Positions 1 to 7,704 of a stretch of 64,000 nt of DNA are shown here, piece after piece. Both the position numbers and the translations under genes were made by a program. The notes under the pieces are model-generated. The model was not told the DNA's origin. It was given only the letters and a program-made list of their open reading frames with translations, and searched no databases. The stretch is taken from assembly GCF_028369295.1 (NCBI RefSeq), contig NZ_JAQMYP010000030.1:61817-125816 (forward strand). Reading direction: 5' to 3'. The first letter of the stretch is position 1, and every line of letters begins with the position of its first letter. The stretch comes from Streptomyces sp. HD. GTDB taxonomy: Bacteria; Actinomycetota; Actinomycetes; Streptomycetales; Streptomycetaceae.

Positions 1-308
1 GCCGCCCACTCCTTCACCAGGTCCCGCACGGCGGTGAGGAGTTGGGGACGCAGCGCGCCGTCACCGGGCCGGCCGAGCACCCGGTGGAATGCCGCGGCGG
101 TCACCATGGAGGCCGAACTCGCCGTGGACACCAGGCAGATGGCCGCATAGTCGTAGGTGGCACGCCAGTGCCGCGCCATCAGCAGCGCGACGGCGTGGCC
201 GTCGGCTCCGCCCTTCCGCAGGCTCGCGAGGAGGTCGCGGTCGGACCGCCCGGGGCTCAATCCGGGCCGTGGCGGGTACGGCGGTCGTGGGGGGTGGGGG
301 GATTGCAC
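1..308 (-). CDS. N-terminal part of a sigma-factor-like protein, cut by the window edge
   Basis: The minus strand from a GTG at 308 stays open to base 1. The GTG has a GGAAGG ribosome-binding sequence about ten bases upstream. After a proline/arginine-rich lead of about 20 residues the protein reads SDRDLLASLRKGGADG, then an alanine-rich helical stretch ending near LTAVRDLVKEW. The pattern (xDxxLLxxLRxG, ARHWRATYDYA, a later VTAAAFHRVL) resembles region 2 of ECF sigma factors as found at the N-terminus of some large streptomycete proteins. The match is by eye only and the rest of the gene lies outside, so function stays tentative. An internal TTG at 260 is an alternative start. Confidence 0.45.
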   Translation of the reverse strand, partial: MQSPHPPRPPYPPRPGLSPGRSDRDLLASLRKGGADGHAVALLMARHWRATYDYAAICLVSTASSASMVTAAAFHRVLGRPGDGALRPQLLTAVRDLVKEWA

Positions 309-660
309 TGAACCATTTCCTTCCCAGCCGCAGGACGCCATGGGGAATGTGCGTCCGTCGGAAAGCAGGTGCGTGATTGGTGCATACCTAGGCCGTGTCA
401 ACTGTGGACCGGCTATCGGGGTCGCTCACTTTCGCACAAGCAACGCACAGGAAACAAGAAGTTCGAGTGACCAATGTTCAAAAGGCAGCGAATTCAGAAG
501 AGTTACCGCCGGTATCCGCACCCGCATTCGACAGCACCATCGCATCACGCGTCAAGTTGTGCGCATTCAAGGACCGTTGATCCACGGAATCTTCAACTCC
601 GCATAGTGCACGGGAAGCTCCGAGGTTGCTCTCGGCGTGCTCTCATCCCGGTGCGCCAGC
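309..660. other. Intergenic region, no gene recognised
   Basis: About 350 bases between a divergent partial gene and the galU-like gene. It is clearly richer in A and T than the flanking coding DNA (for example around 430-560). Reading frames inside it lack streptomycete codon bias. It presumably holds promoters for both neighbours. I see no strong -35/-10 pair, hairpin or RNA gene. Confidence 0.5.
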
Positions 661-1623
661 ATGATCCGCATGACCGTCCCCCACACCACACCCGCCCCCG
701 GCCCGGCCCGCACGGTCCGCAAGGCGGTCGTCCCGGCCGCGGGACTCGGCACCCGTTTCCTGCCCGCGACGAAGGCGACACCGAAGGAGATGCTGCCGGT
801 CGTCGACAAGCCGGCCATCCAGTACGTCGTCGAGGAGGCCGCCGCGGCCGGTCTCGACGACGTCCTGATGATCACCGGCCGGCACAAGCGGGCCATCGAG
901 GACCACTTCGACAACGCCTTCGAGCTGGAGCAGGCGCTCACCGCGAAGGGCGACACCGTACGGCTGGACGCGGTGCGCGACCCGGCCCGGCTCGCCGACA
1001 TCCACCACATCCGCCAGGGCGACCCGCTCGGCCTCGGCCACGCGGTGCTGTGCGCCCGCCATCACGTCGGCGAACAGCCCTTCGCCGTTATGCTGGGCGA
1101 CGACCTCATCGACCCGCGCGAGACCCTGCTCAGCCGGATGCTGGAGGTCCGCGACCACTACGAGGGCAGCGTGATCGCCCTGATGGAGGTCCCGCCGAAG
1201 CAGATCCACCTCTATGGCTGCGCGGCCGTGGAACCGTCCGGCGAGGACGGCGTGGTCCGCGTGACCGGCCTGGTGGAGAAGCCGTCGCGCGAGGAGGCGC
1301 CGAGCCACTACGCGGTCATCGGCCGCTATGTCCTGGACCCGGCCGTCTTCGGCGTCCTGGACCGCACACCGCCCGGCCGCGGCGGCGAGATCCAGCCGAC
1401 CGACGCACTGCAGGAGCTGGCGGCGGGCGGGACGGTCCACGCAGTCGTGTTCGACGGCCTGCGATACGACACCGGCGACAAGGCGGACCATCTGCGCACG
1501 GTGGTGCGGCTGGCGTGCGACCGGGCGGATCTGGGGCCCGAGTTCGTAGCCTGGCGGGGCTGGGGGACGCCGGGGAGGGGCGGGAGCGGCTCGCGGCCTG
1601 AGCACTCCCGGTCCGGAAAGTGA
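661..1623 (+). CDS. galU: UTP--glucose-1-phosphate uridylyltransferase (GalU family)
   Basis: Makes UDP-glucose from UTP and glucose-1-phosphate in the cytoplasm, for glycan and trehalose precursors. The nucleotide-binding signature VVPAAGLGTRFLPATKATPKE is near residue 25, followed by MLPVVDKPAIQYVVEEA; LGDDLID, LYGCAAVE, VTGLVEKP and GRGGEIQPTDALQ are typical of bacterial GalU. Length (320 residues) is slightly above the usual 290-300. The start is uncertain: ATG at 661 or 670 and GTG at 637 are in frame and none has a clear ribosome-binding site. The C-terminal 30 residues are low-complexity (Gly/Ser/Arg). A perfect hairpin follows directly. Streptomycetes often carry more than one GalU-like gene, so this need not be the only copy. 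Confidence 0.9.
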   Translation: MIRMTVPHTTPAPGPARTVRKAVVPAAGLGTRFLPATKATPKEMLPVVDKPAIQYVVEEAAAAGLDDVLMITGRHKRAIEDHFDNAFELEQALTAKGDTVRLDAVRDPARLADIHHIRQGDPLGLGHAVLCARHHVGEQPFAVMLGDDLIDPRETLLSRMLEVRDHYEGSVIALMEVPPKQIHLYGCAAVEPSGEDGVVRVTGLVEKPSREEAPSHYAVIGRYVLDPAVFGVLDRTPPGRGGEIQPTDALQELAAGGTVHAVVFDGLRYDTGDKADHLRTVVRLACDRADLGPEFVAWRGWGTPGRGGSGSRPEHSRSGK

Positions 1624-1624
1624 T

Positions 1625-1648
1625 CAGGGGCCCCACCCGGGGCCCCTG
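1625..1648 (+). terminator. Hairpin terminator after galU
   Basis: Perfect 10-base inverted repeat (CAGGGGCCCC / GGGGCCCCTG) with a four-base loop, one base after the galU stop. It sits between convergent genes (the next gene ends at 1669), so it may act in both directions. No T-tract, as is usual in Streptomyces. Confidence 0.7.
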
Positions 1649-1668
1649 GTTCCTACCGTGCAGCCGGC

Positions 1669-2130
1669 TCAGCTGTTCGGCCGCAGCGTCCAGACGACGG
1701 TCATCTCGCCGGTGACGGCCCCGTCCGCACGCTGAATCTCGATCGTCACCGGGAATTCCGGCCGCTCCCCCGCGTCCAGCTCCGCGACGACCTCCGCGGC
1801 CGGACGGCCCAGGGTCGCGGTGGCGGTGACGGCGCCCATGGCGAGCTTCTTGTAGGCGATCTCGGCGCGCACGGCGAGGGGCACGGCACGCGAGAGCTGC
1901 TCGCCGAACGCGGCCAGCACGATCGCACCGCTGGCGGACTCGCCGAGCGTGAACATCGCACCGGCGTGCGGTCCGCCCACGTGGTTGTGGTAGTCACCCT
2001 GGTCCGGCAGGGCCACCACGGCCTTGTCCGGCGTGGTCTCCAGGAACTGGAGGTTCAGGGTCCGCGCCATGGGCACGGTGGCGGCGAGCATCTCGCCGAT
2101 GGACATCTGGTCTGCGCTCATGGCGGTCAT
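1669..2130 (-). CDS. Hotdog-fold thioesterase-like protein (DUF4442 / PaaI-like)
   Basis: A 153-residue protein. The central HNHVGGPHAGAMFTLGESASG (about residues 48-68) matches the hotdog helix region, with the GGPHAGAMF turn typical of DUF4442/PaaI-like acyl-thioesterases. The remainder is predicted beta-strand (VAELDAGERPEFPVTIEIQRADG, GEMTVVWTLRP). It probably hydrolyses or binds acyl-CoA thioesters, but no substrate can be inferred. ATG at 2130 or 2121 are alternative starts. Monocistronic, convergent with galU and divergent from the MFS gene. Confidence 0.75.
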   Translation of the reverse strand: MTAMSADQMSIGEMLAATVPMARTLNLQFLETTPDKAVVALPDQGDYHNHVGGPHAGAMFTLGESASGAIVLAAFGEQLSRAVPLAVRAEIAYKKLAMGAVTATATLGRPAAEVVAELDAGERPEFPVTIEIQRADGAVTGEMTVVWTLRPNS

Positions 2131-2295
2131 GTTACCCGCGAGTAGGAATTTGGGAACAGGCCTGACCCGATGTGACGAGCGTCGTATTCACGAAGGACGC
2201 CGCAGCAGCCCGTCCGGGTCCGGGCGGCGGGCGTACAGGGCCCGTGACCTGCAATCCGCTTGGCACATCGGGGGCCGGGCGGCGATAGTCGGCCG

Positions 2296-3597
2296 GTGAC
2301 CTCCCCCGCCGATCTCCGCCGCCGCCCTCGTCGCCCCGCCTGGGCCGGCCGCAACTACAGCTTGCTGACGGCCGCCGCATTCGTCACGAACCTCGGCAGT
2401 CACGGCGCGCTGATCGCCGCGGCGTTCGCCGTGCTGGAGGCGGGCGGCGACGGCGGCGACGTGGGTCTGGTGGCCGCGGCCCGCACGCTGCCCCTGGTGC
2501 TTTTCCTGCTGATCGGCGGCGCCGTCGCGGACCGGCTCCCCCGGCACCGCGTGATGGTCGCGGCCAACGCGCTGAACTGCCTCTCCCAGGGCGCCTTCGC
2601 CGTGCTGGTCCTCGCCGGGGAGCCGCAGCTGTGGCAGATGATGCTGCTGACCGCGCTGGGCGGCACCGGCCAGGCGTTCTTCAGCCCGGCGGCCGAGGGC
2701 ATGCTGCTGTCGTCGGTCAAGGGGGAGCAGGCGAGCCGGGCGTTCGCGGTGTTCCGGATGGCGATGCAAGGTGCGGCGGTGGGCGGTGCCGCGCTCGGCG
2801 GTGCCATGGTGGCGGCGATCGGGCCCGGCTGGGTGCTGGCGGCGGACGCGGCGGCCTTCGCGGTCGCCGGGGCGATGCGGGCGTTCCTCGACGTGAGTCA
2901 CGTTCCGCAGCGCACGCGGGGCGGTGGCATGCTCGCCGATCTGCGGGAGGGCTGGCGGGAGTTCGCCGGGCGGCCGTGGCTGTGGGGCATCGTCGTCCAG
3001 TTCTCCATCGCGAACGCGGTCGTCGGCGCCGCCGACGCGGTCTACGGCCCGCTGGTCGCCCGGGACCATCTGGGCGGGGCCGGTCCATGGGGCGTCGCCC
3101 TGGGCTTCTTCGGGGCGGGCACGGTCGCGGGCGCCCTGCTCATGACCCGCTGGAAGCCACGCCGCCTGCTCCTCGCCGGCACCCTGTGCGTCTTCCCGCT
3201 CGCCCTCCCGTCCGCCGCACTCGCCGTACCGGTGCCGATCACCGTGCTGTGCGCGGTGATGTTCCTGACCGGCGTGACGCTGGAGGTGTTCGGCGTCTCC
3301 TGGATGACCGCGCTCCATCAGGAGATACCAGAGGACAAGCTGTCCCGGGTCGCCGCCTACGACTGGTTCGGCTCGGTCGCCCTGGTCCCGCTGGCGACGG
3401 CCCTGGCCGGCCCGGCGGAGACGGCGTTCGGGCGGGCCTCGGCGCTGTGGGGCTGCGCCGTGCTGGTGGTGGTCGTGACGGCGGCGGTCCTGTGCGTGCC
3501 GGACGTCCGGAACCTACGGCGTCGTACCAAGCAGGTGACCGCGGGCATCCGGCCTTCCTCAGCCGATGCCGAAAGTCCCGTCGGGGGGCTCGGGTGA
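2296..3597 (+). CDS. MFS transporter (EntS/MFS_3-like)
   Basis: About 433 residues with the alternating hydrophobic segments of a 12-TM major facilitator. The loop after TM2 reads GGAVADRLPRHRVM, a version of the MFS signature (GxLaDRxxRrxvm). Pseudo-symmetric halves are visible (LVAAARTLPLVLFLL and GVALGFFGAGTVAGALLMTRWKPRRLLL). Such proteins are proton-driven exporters of drugs or siderophore-like metabolites; the substrate is unknown. The GTG at 2296 is preferred because upstream sequence is not membrane-like. The last 39 bases overlap the 3' end of the convergent gene ending at 3559. Confidence 0.85.
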   Translation: MTSPADLRRRPRRPAWAGRNYSLLTAAAFVTNLGSHGALIAAAFAVLEAGGDGGDVGLVAAARTLPLVLFLLIGGAVADRLPRHRVMVAANALNCLSQGAFAVLVLAGEPQLWQMMLLTALGGTGQAFFSPAAEGMLLSSVKGEQASRAFAVFRMAMQGAAVGGAALGGAMVAAIGPGWVLAADAAAFAVAGAMRAFLDVSHVPQRTRGGGMLADLREGWREFAGRPWLWGIVVQFSIANAVVGAADAVYGPLVARDHLGGAGPWGVALGFFGAGTVAGALLMTRWKPRRLLLAGTLCVFPLALPSAALAVPVPITVLCAVMFLTGVTLEVFGVSWMTALHQEIPEDKLSRVAAYDWFGSVALVPLATALAGPAETAFGRASALWGCAVLVVVVTAAVLCVPDVRNLRRRTKQVTAGIRPSSADAESPVGGLG

Positions 3598-4404
3598 CGG
3601 TACGGCGTCCTCGTCCCGCACCGGTCGCGCAGCGCCGATGAACTCGCGCAGCGCGGGCCCGTGTTCGACACGCGCCGGAAAGGCGTCGGAGGCGGTGAGC
3701 CGGGCCAGGGCGGCGGTGTCGAGGGGGTGGTGCGCGGCGACGAGCACCGCGTTGCCGAAGCGCCTCCCGCGCAGCACGCCCGGCTCGGCGATCAGGGCGA
3801 GTTCCTCGAACTCGGTGGCGAAATTGGCGAGTTGGGACCGCAGGAAGGCGAACGGTGTGGCATCCGCGAGATTGGCGAGGTAGACCCCGTCGCCCCTGAG
3901 CACGCGCGCGGCCTCCCGGGCGTACTCGACGGACGTCAGATGCGCGGGCACCCGGGAACCGCCGAACACGTCGGCGAGGAGGACGTCGGCCGAGCCCGCG
4001 GGGGCGGCCTCCAGCCAGGCGCGTGCGTCGGCGGCGTGCAGATCGATCCCGGACCCCTCGGGCAGCGGCAGATGCTCGACGACCAGCTCCAGCAGCCCGC
4101 GGTCGGCCTCGACGACGTCCTGCCGGGACCCGGACCGGGTGGCGGCCACATACCGGGGCAGGGTGAGCGCCCCACCCCCGAGATGCACCACGTCCAGGGC
4201 CCGCCCAGACTCCCCGACACTGTCCAGCACATGCCCGAGCCTGATCGCGTACTCGAACTCCAGGTGGGTGGGCTCGTCCAGATCGACATACGACTGGGGA
4301 GCCCCGTCCACGGTGAGCAGCCAGGCCCGCTTCCGATCGACGTCGGGCATGAGCTTGGCGAAGCCGCGGTCGGTCGCCCTGGCGACAGGTATGGAGTCGT
4401 TCAC
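3559..4404 (-). CDS. Spermidine-synthase-like protein (class I methyltransferase fold)
   Basis: About 281 residues. The N-terminal segment RKRAWLLTVDGAPQSYVDLDEPTHLEFEYA is typical of polyamine-synthase-like proteins. A Rossmann-type motif VVHLGGGALTLPRYVA follows, then VVEADRGLLELV (acidic loop) and DARAWLEAAPAGSADVLLADVFGGSRVPAHLTS (DxF active-site region). Streptomycetes carry several such proteins annotated as spermidine synthase or fused-MFS relatives; substrate is untested. GTG at 4404 gives a start matching the conserved region; it has only a close GGGGGA upstream, so the start is moderately certain. It overlaps the convergent MFS gene by 39 bases. Confidence 0.8.
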   Translation of the reverse strand: MNDSIPVARATDRGFAKLMPDVDRKRAWLLTVDGAPQSYVDLDEPTHLEFEYAIRLGHVLDSVGESGRALDVVHLGGGALTLPRYVAATRSGSRQDVVEADRGLLELVVEHLPLPEGSGIDLHAADARAWLEAAPAGSADVLLADVFGGSRVPAHLTSVEYAREAARVLRGDGVYLANLADATPFAFLRSQLANFATEFEELALIAEPGVLRGRRFGNAVLVAAHHPLDTAALARLTASDAFPARVEHGPALREFIGAARPVRDEDAVPSPEPPDGTFGIG

Positions 4405-4525
4405 TCCCCCATTGTGGGCGACTGTGCCGACTTCAGGAGCGCGGGGCTGTATCAACATGCGGCTCCGCCACGTGGGCGCGACCAGCCACAACGGCCCCGC
4501 AGCTCCCCCACGAACCGAACCACCC

Positions 4526-5707
4526 TCACACGACGGCGGTCACGGTCCCCGCCCCCACAGTTCTGCCACCCTCACGAATGGCAAACCCGAGCCCCGGCTC
4601 CAAAGGAACCTCACGCCCCAGCTCAACGGTCATCGTGACCGTCTCCCCAGGCCGCGCGACCCCTACCTCACCAAGGTCGACGTCCCCGACGACATCCGCC
4701 GTACGGATGTAGAACTGCGGCCGATACCCACTGGAGACCGGCGTGGACCGACCCCCTTCGCGCGTCGACAACACATACACCTGCGCGGAGAACCGACGCT
4801 TCGGCACCACACTCCCCGGCGCCGCGACCACATGCCCGCGCCGGACGGCGTCCCGCGCAACGCCGCGCAGCAGCAGCGCCACATTGTCCCCGGCCTGCGC
4901 CTCGTCCATGGGCTTGCCGAAGGTCTCCAGACCGGTGACCACGGTCTCGACCTCGGCCCCGAGCACTTCGACCCGGTCACCCACCCGCACGGTGCCCCGC
5001 TCCACGGCCCCGGTGACGACGGTCCCCCGGCCGGTGATCGTGAGCACGTTCTCCACGGGCAGCAGGAACGGCGCGTCCACATACCGCTCCGGCATCGGAA
5101 CGTAGGTGTCCACCGCGTCGAGCAGCGCCTCGATGGACGCCGTCCACTGGGGGTCCCCCTCCAGCGCCTTCAGCCCCGAGACCCGTACGACGGGCGTGGC
5201 GTCGCCGCCGTAGCCGTGCTCGGTGAGCAGGTCGCGGACCTCCAGCTCGACGAGGTCGATGAGCTCAGCGTCCTCGCCGTCGTCGACGGCGTCGGCCTTG
5301 TTGAGGGCGACGACGATGTGGTCGACGCCCACCTGCCGGGCGAGCAGGACGTGTTCGGCGGTCTGCGGCATGATCCCGTCGAGCGCGGAGACGACGAGGA
5401 TCGCCCCGTCGAGCTGCGCGGCGCCGGTGACCATGTTCTTGACGTAGTCGGCGTGGCCGGGCATGTCGACGTGCGCGTAGTGGCGGGTGTCGGTCTCGTA
5501 CTCGACGTGCGCGATGTTGATGGTGATGCCGCGCGCGGCCTCCTCCGGCGCCCGGTCGATGCGGTCGAAGGGCACGAACGTGCCGGACCCCCGCTCGGCG
5601 AGCACCTTGGTGATGGCGGCCGTCAACGTGGTCTTGCCGTGGTCGACATGACCCATGGTGCCGATGTTGAGATGCGGTTTGGTGCGCACGTATGCCGTCT
5701 TGGACAT
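4526..5707 (-). CDS. tuf3: Elongation factor Tu, divergent EF-Tu3 type
   Basis: A 393-residue translational GTPase delivering aminoacyl-tRNA to the ribosome. GTPase motifs are present: GHVDHGKT (residues 19-26), RGITINIAHVEYET (switch I), DMPGHADYVKNM (switch II) and NKAD. Domain 2/3 motifs VENVLTITGRGTVVTG and GDNVALLLRGV are intact. It differs from housekeeping EF-Tu at many places, for example DMPGH instead of DCPGH, an altered effector stretch (PFDRIDRAPEEAARG) and a shortened VGDVDLGEVGVARPGETV. This matches the EF-Tu3 type known in S. coelicolor and S. ramocissimus, described as kirromycin-resistant and differentially regulated. ATG at 5707 has GAGG seven bases upstream. Confidence 0.92.
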   Translation of the reverse strand: MSKTAYVRTKPHLNIGTMGHVDHGKTTLTAAITKVLAERGSGTFVPFDRIDRAPEEAARGITINIAHVEYETDTRHYAHVDMPGHADYVKNMVTGAAQLDGAILVVSALDGIMPQTAEHVLLARQVGVDHIVVALNKADAVDDGEDAELIDLVELEVRDLLTEHGYGGDATPVVRVSGLKALEGDPQWTASIEALLDAVDTYVPMPERYVDAPFLLPVENVLTITGRGTVVTGAVERGTVRVGDRVEVLGAEVETVVTGLETFGKPMDEAQAGDNVALLLRGVARDAVRRGHVVAAPGSVVPKRRFSAQVYVLSTREGGRSTPVSSGYRPQFYIRTADVVGDVDLGEVGVARPGETVTMTVELGREVPLEPGLGFAIREGGRTVGAGTVTAVV

Positions 5708-5770
5708 GGCTGTACCTCGAAGTCTCTGCAGAAGTCTCTGCGAAGGAGATGGGGACCCCAAGGACTTGCC

Positions 5771-5887
5771 GACCCTCCCCCTGCGGGGTCCGCCGGACTA
5801 TCCGGAGAGGGTCAGCTTCGGGCGCCGTCGGCTGCGGCCAGGAAGACCGGAACGGCAGCCTTCGGAGCATCCGCGACTGCGGATGCT
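5771..5887 (-). promoter_or_regulatory. Structured leader upstream of tuf3
   Basis: Several inverted repeats lie between the tuf3 start and about 180 bases upstream. An outer pair GACCCTC (5771-5777) / GAGGGTC (5807-5813) encloses CCGGA-CTA-TCCGG (5793-5805). Further upstream is a perfect 9-base arm AGCATCCGC / GCGGATGCT with loop GACT (5866-5887). Near the start GAAGTCTCTGC is directly repeated (about 5717-5740). The spacing is compatible with a structured 5' untranslated region; an attenuation role is inference only. Confidence 0.4.
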
Positions 5888-6000
5888 GCGAGGACGAAGG
5901 CGTGCCGGAACATGACGTCGATCATCGTCGATGCCTTGCCCGACGTCGAATGGTTTTTCGCGGTACGGGACTTCGGGCGCCGAGCCTCAGGCACCGGGCC

Positions 6001-6723
6001 TCAGGCGCCGATGTTCTTCAGCGCCTCCCGCACCGACAGCGGCGCGAACCTTCCCCGTTCCCGCGCCAGGAAGTCCCGTACGGCGTCCGGGTCGGTCTTG
6101 GCGTACTCGCGCAGGCACCACCCGATTGCCTTGCGGATGAAGAAGTCGGGGTGGCCGGACTGGCGCAGGCAGTAGGTGAAGAGGCGTTCGGTGTCGGTCC
6201 GTTCCTTGTAGCGCAGCTGGTGGAGCAGGGCCGTGCGGGCGACCCACAGGTCGTCGTCCACGATCCAGGCGTCCATGTCCGCGGTGAGCTCCGGGTCGGT
6301 GGCGACGATCGCGCCGACGACGTGGGCGGCGAGCAGGTCGACGGTGTCCCACCAGGAGACGGTGGTGATCAGGTGCCGGGCCACCGGCAGGAAGCCGGAG
6401 GAGCAGCGCCCCACGTGCCGGCGCAGATAGTCGACGGCGAAGTAGTGGTACTCGCGCTCCGGCAGCTGCCAGCAGCGCAGGGCGATGGCGGTGCAGTCGG
6501 CCTCGCCGGGGCGGGGTGTGCCCTGGACGACGGCGCGGGACAGCGCGCGGCGGGCCGGGGTCGTAAGGCCCAGGAAAGGGGCCACGTCCTTCATGTACGC
6601 CCGCATGGACACGGCACGTCCGGGGTCGGCCGCCGCGCCGTAGGTGGCGGTGAGCCGCTCCAGTACGGTGTCGGCCAGGACACTGCGCGGTACTTCCAGT
6701 GTTCCCGTACCTGTGACGCCCAT
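6001..6723 (-). CDS. DNA alkylation repair protein (AlkD-like HEAT-repeat glycosylase family)
   Basis: About 240 residues, all-helical, in the family of AlkC/AlkD DNA glycosylases that remove N3/N7-alkylated purines. Diagnostic stretches are MRAYMKDVAPFLGLTTPARRAL, ALRCWQLPEREYHYFAVDYLRRH, SWWDTVDLLAAHVVG (the SWWDTVD segment carries the aspartate and tryptophans that line the AlkD active site) and HPDFFIRKAIGWCLREYAKTDPDAVRDFL near the C-terminus. ATG at 6723 is chosen; upstream in-frame codons lie in the 50-base divergent promoter region shared with the next gene. Confidence 0.88.
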   Translation of the reverse strand: MGVTGTGTLEVPRSVLADTVLERLTATYGAAADPGRAVSMRAYMKDVAPFLGLTTPARRALSRAVVQGTPRPGEADCTAIALRCWQLPEREYHYFAVDYLRRHVGRCSSGFLPVARHLITTVSWWDTVDLLAAHVVGAIVATDPELTADMDAWIVDDDLWVARTALLHQLRYKERTDTERLFTYCLRQSGHPDFFIRKAIGWCLREYAKTDPDAVRDFLARERGRFAPLSVREALKNIGA

Positions 6724-6772
6724 GAGACGAACCATACGGCGATCACACATCTTTGTCGGTTACTGTCGCCGA

Positions 6773-7552
6773 ATGCTCGATGCCACCACCCGCTCTGGGG
6801 GCACCGCAACGGCCTCTTCGGGGGCCGCCGCCACGGAGCTCACCGTCCCCGCGCCCGTTCCGGCGCCCGTCCCCGCGACTCTTGCCGTGCGCTGCACGAG
6901 AGTGCTGCTCTCACCGTGGTCCCGGCTGTCCCTGCTGCTGGTCCTGCTCGCGGCGGGCGCGACGTCCGTGCTGCTCTTCGAGCCGCACAAGCTCCTGGCG
7001 CACGGCTGGCCACCCCAGGTCGGGGGCCCGGCCGCGGTGGTGCTGTTCGCCGTGGTGTACGGGCTGGTCACGGTGGCGTTCGTGCCGCGGCCGCTGCTGA
7101 ACCTCGCGGCGGGCGCGCTCTTCGGCTCGGCGCTGGGCATGGGCGCCGCCATGGCCGGCACCGTGATCGGCGCCGGGATCTCCTTCGCGCTGGGCCGGAT
7201 GCTCGGCCAGGAAGCCCTGCGCCCGCTGCTGCGCGGGCGACTGCTGAAGGCGGCGGACAAGCAGTTCAGCAAGCACGGTTTCCGGTCGATGCTGGCGGTG
7301 CGGCTGTTCCCGGGGGTGCCGTTCTGGGCCGCGAACTACGCCGCCGCCGTCTCCCGCATGGGCTACTTCCCCTTCCTGCTCGCCACGGCGCTCGGGTCGA
7401 TCCCCAACATCGGCGCCTATGTCGTCGCCGGGGCCCGGGCCTCGCAGCCGACGTCCCCGGTGTTCCTGATCGCCGTGGCCGCGATCGCGCTGCCGGCTCT
7501 CGCGGGCGCGGTGGTGGCCTGGCGCAAACGCCACCACCTGCGCCGCCACTGA
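6773..7552 (+). CDS. TVP38/TMEM64 (DedA-like) membrane protein
   Basis: 259 residues. An Ala/Pro-rich N-terminus precedes a TM at about residues 45-65. The conserved core follows: VTVAFVPRPLLNLAAGALFGSALG, AGISFALGRMLGQEALRPLL, then KHGFRSMLAVRLFPGVPFWAANYAAAVSRMGYFPFLLATALGSIPN. The F/R-LxPxVPF-xxxNYxxG-type motif is the signature of SNARE-associated/VTT-domain proteins, whose relatives are lipid scramblase-like or envelope-maintenance proteins. The C-terminus ends in a basic tail (RKRHHLRRH). Divergent from the AlkD-like gene across 50 bases. Confidence 0.85.
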   Translation: MLDATTRSGGTATASSGAAATELTVPAPVPAPVPATLAVRCTRVLLSPWSRLSLLLVLLAAGATSVLLFEPHKLLAHGWPPQVGGPAAVVLFAVVYGLVTVAFVPRPLLNLAAGALFGSALGMGAAMAGTVIGAGISFALGRMLGQEALRPLLRGRLLKAADKQFSKHGFRSMLAVRLFPGVPFWAANYAAAVSRMGYFPFLLATALGSIPNIGAYVVAGARASQPTSPVFLIAVAAIALPALAGAVVAWRKRHHLRRH

Positions 7553-7604
7553 GCCGGTCGGACCAGGGCCGGCTTCCGACCGGCTTCGGGGCCGACGTTC
7601 AGAC

Positions 7605-7676
7605 CGACTCAATGGCGGATGTCCGGAGCGACTCAATGGCGGATGTCCGGAGCGACTCAACGGCGGACCCTCGGAC
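7605..7676. repeat. Three-copy 24-base tandem repeat
   Basis: Two identical 24-base units (7605-7628, 7629-7652) beginning CGACTCAATGGCGGATG are followed by a third diverged unit (7653-7676). They lie in the 150-base gap between the convergent DedA-like and thiolase genes. They have no inverted symmetry and no spacers, so they are not a CRISPR or an obvious terminator. Confidence 0.8.
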
Positions 7677-7704
7677 CGGCTTGGTGGCGACGCTCAGGCC
7701 GCTC

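Noticed and set aside
7605..7676. Tandem 24-base units considered as a CRISPR
   Set aside because: Units are directly adjacent without spacers, there are only three, and no cas genes are in the window.
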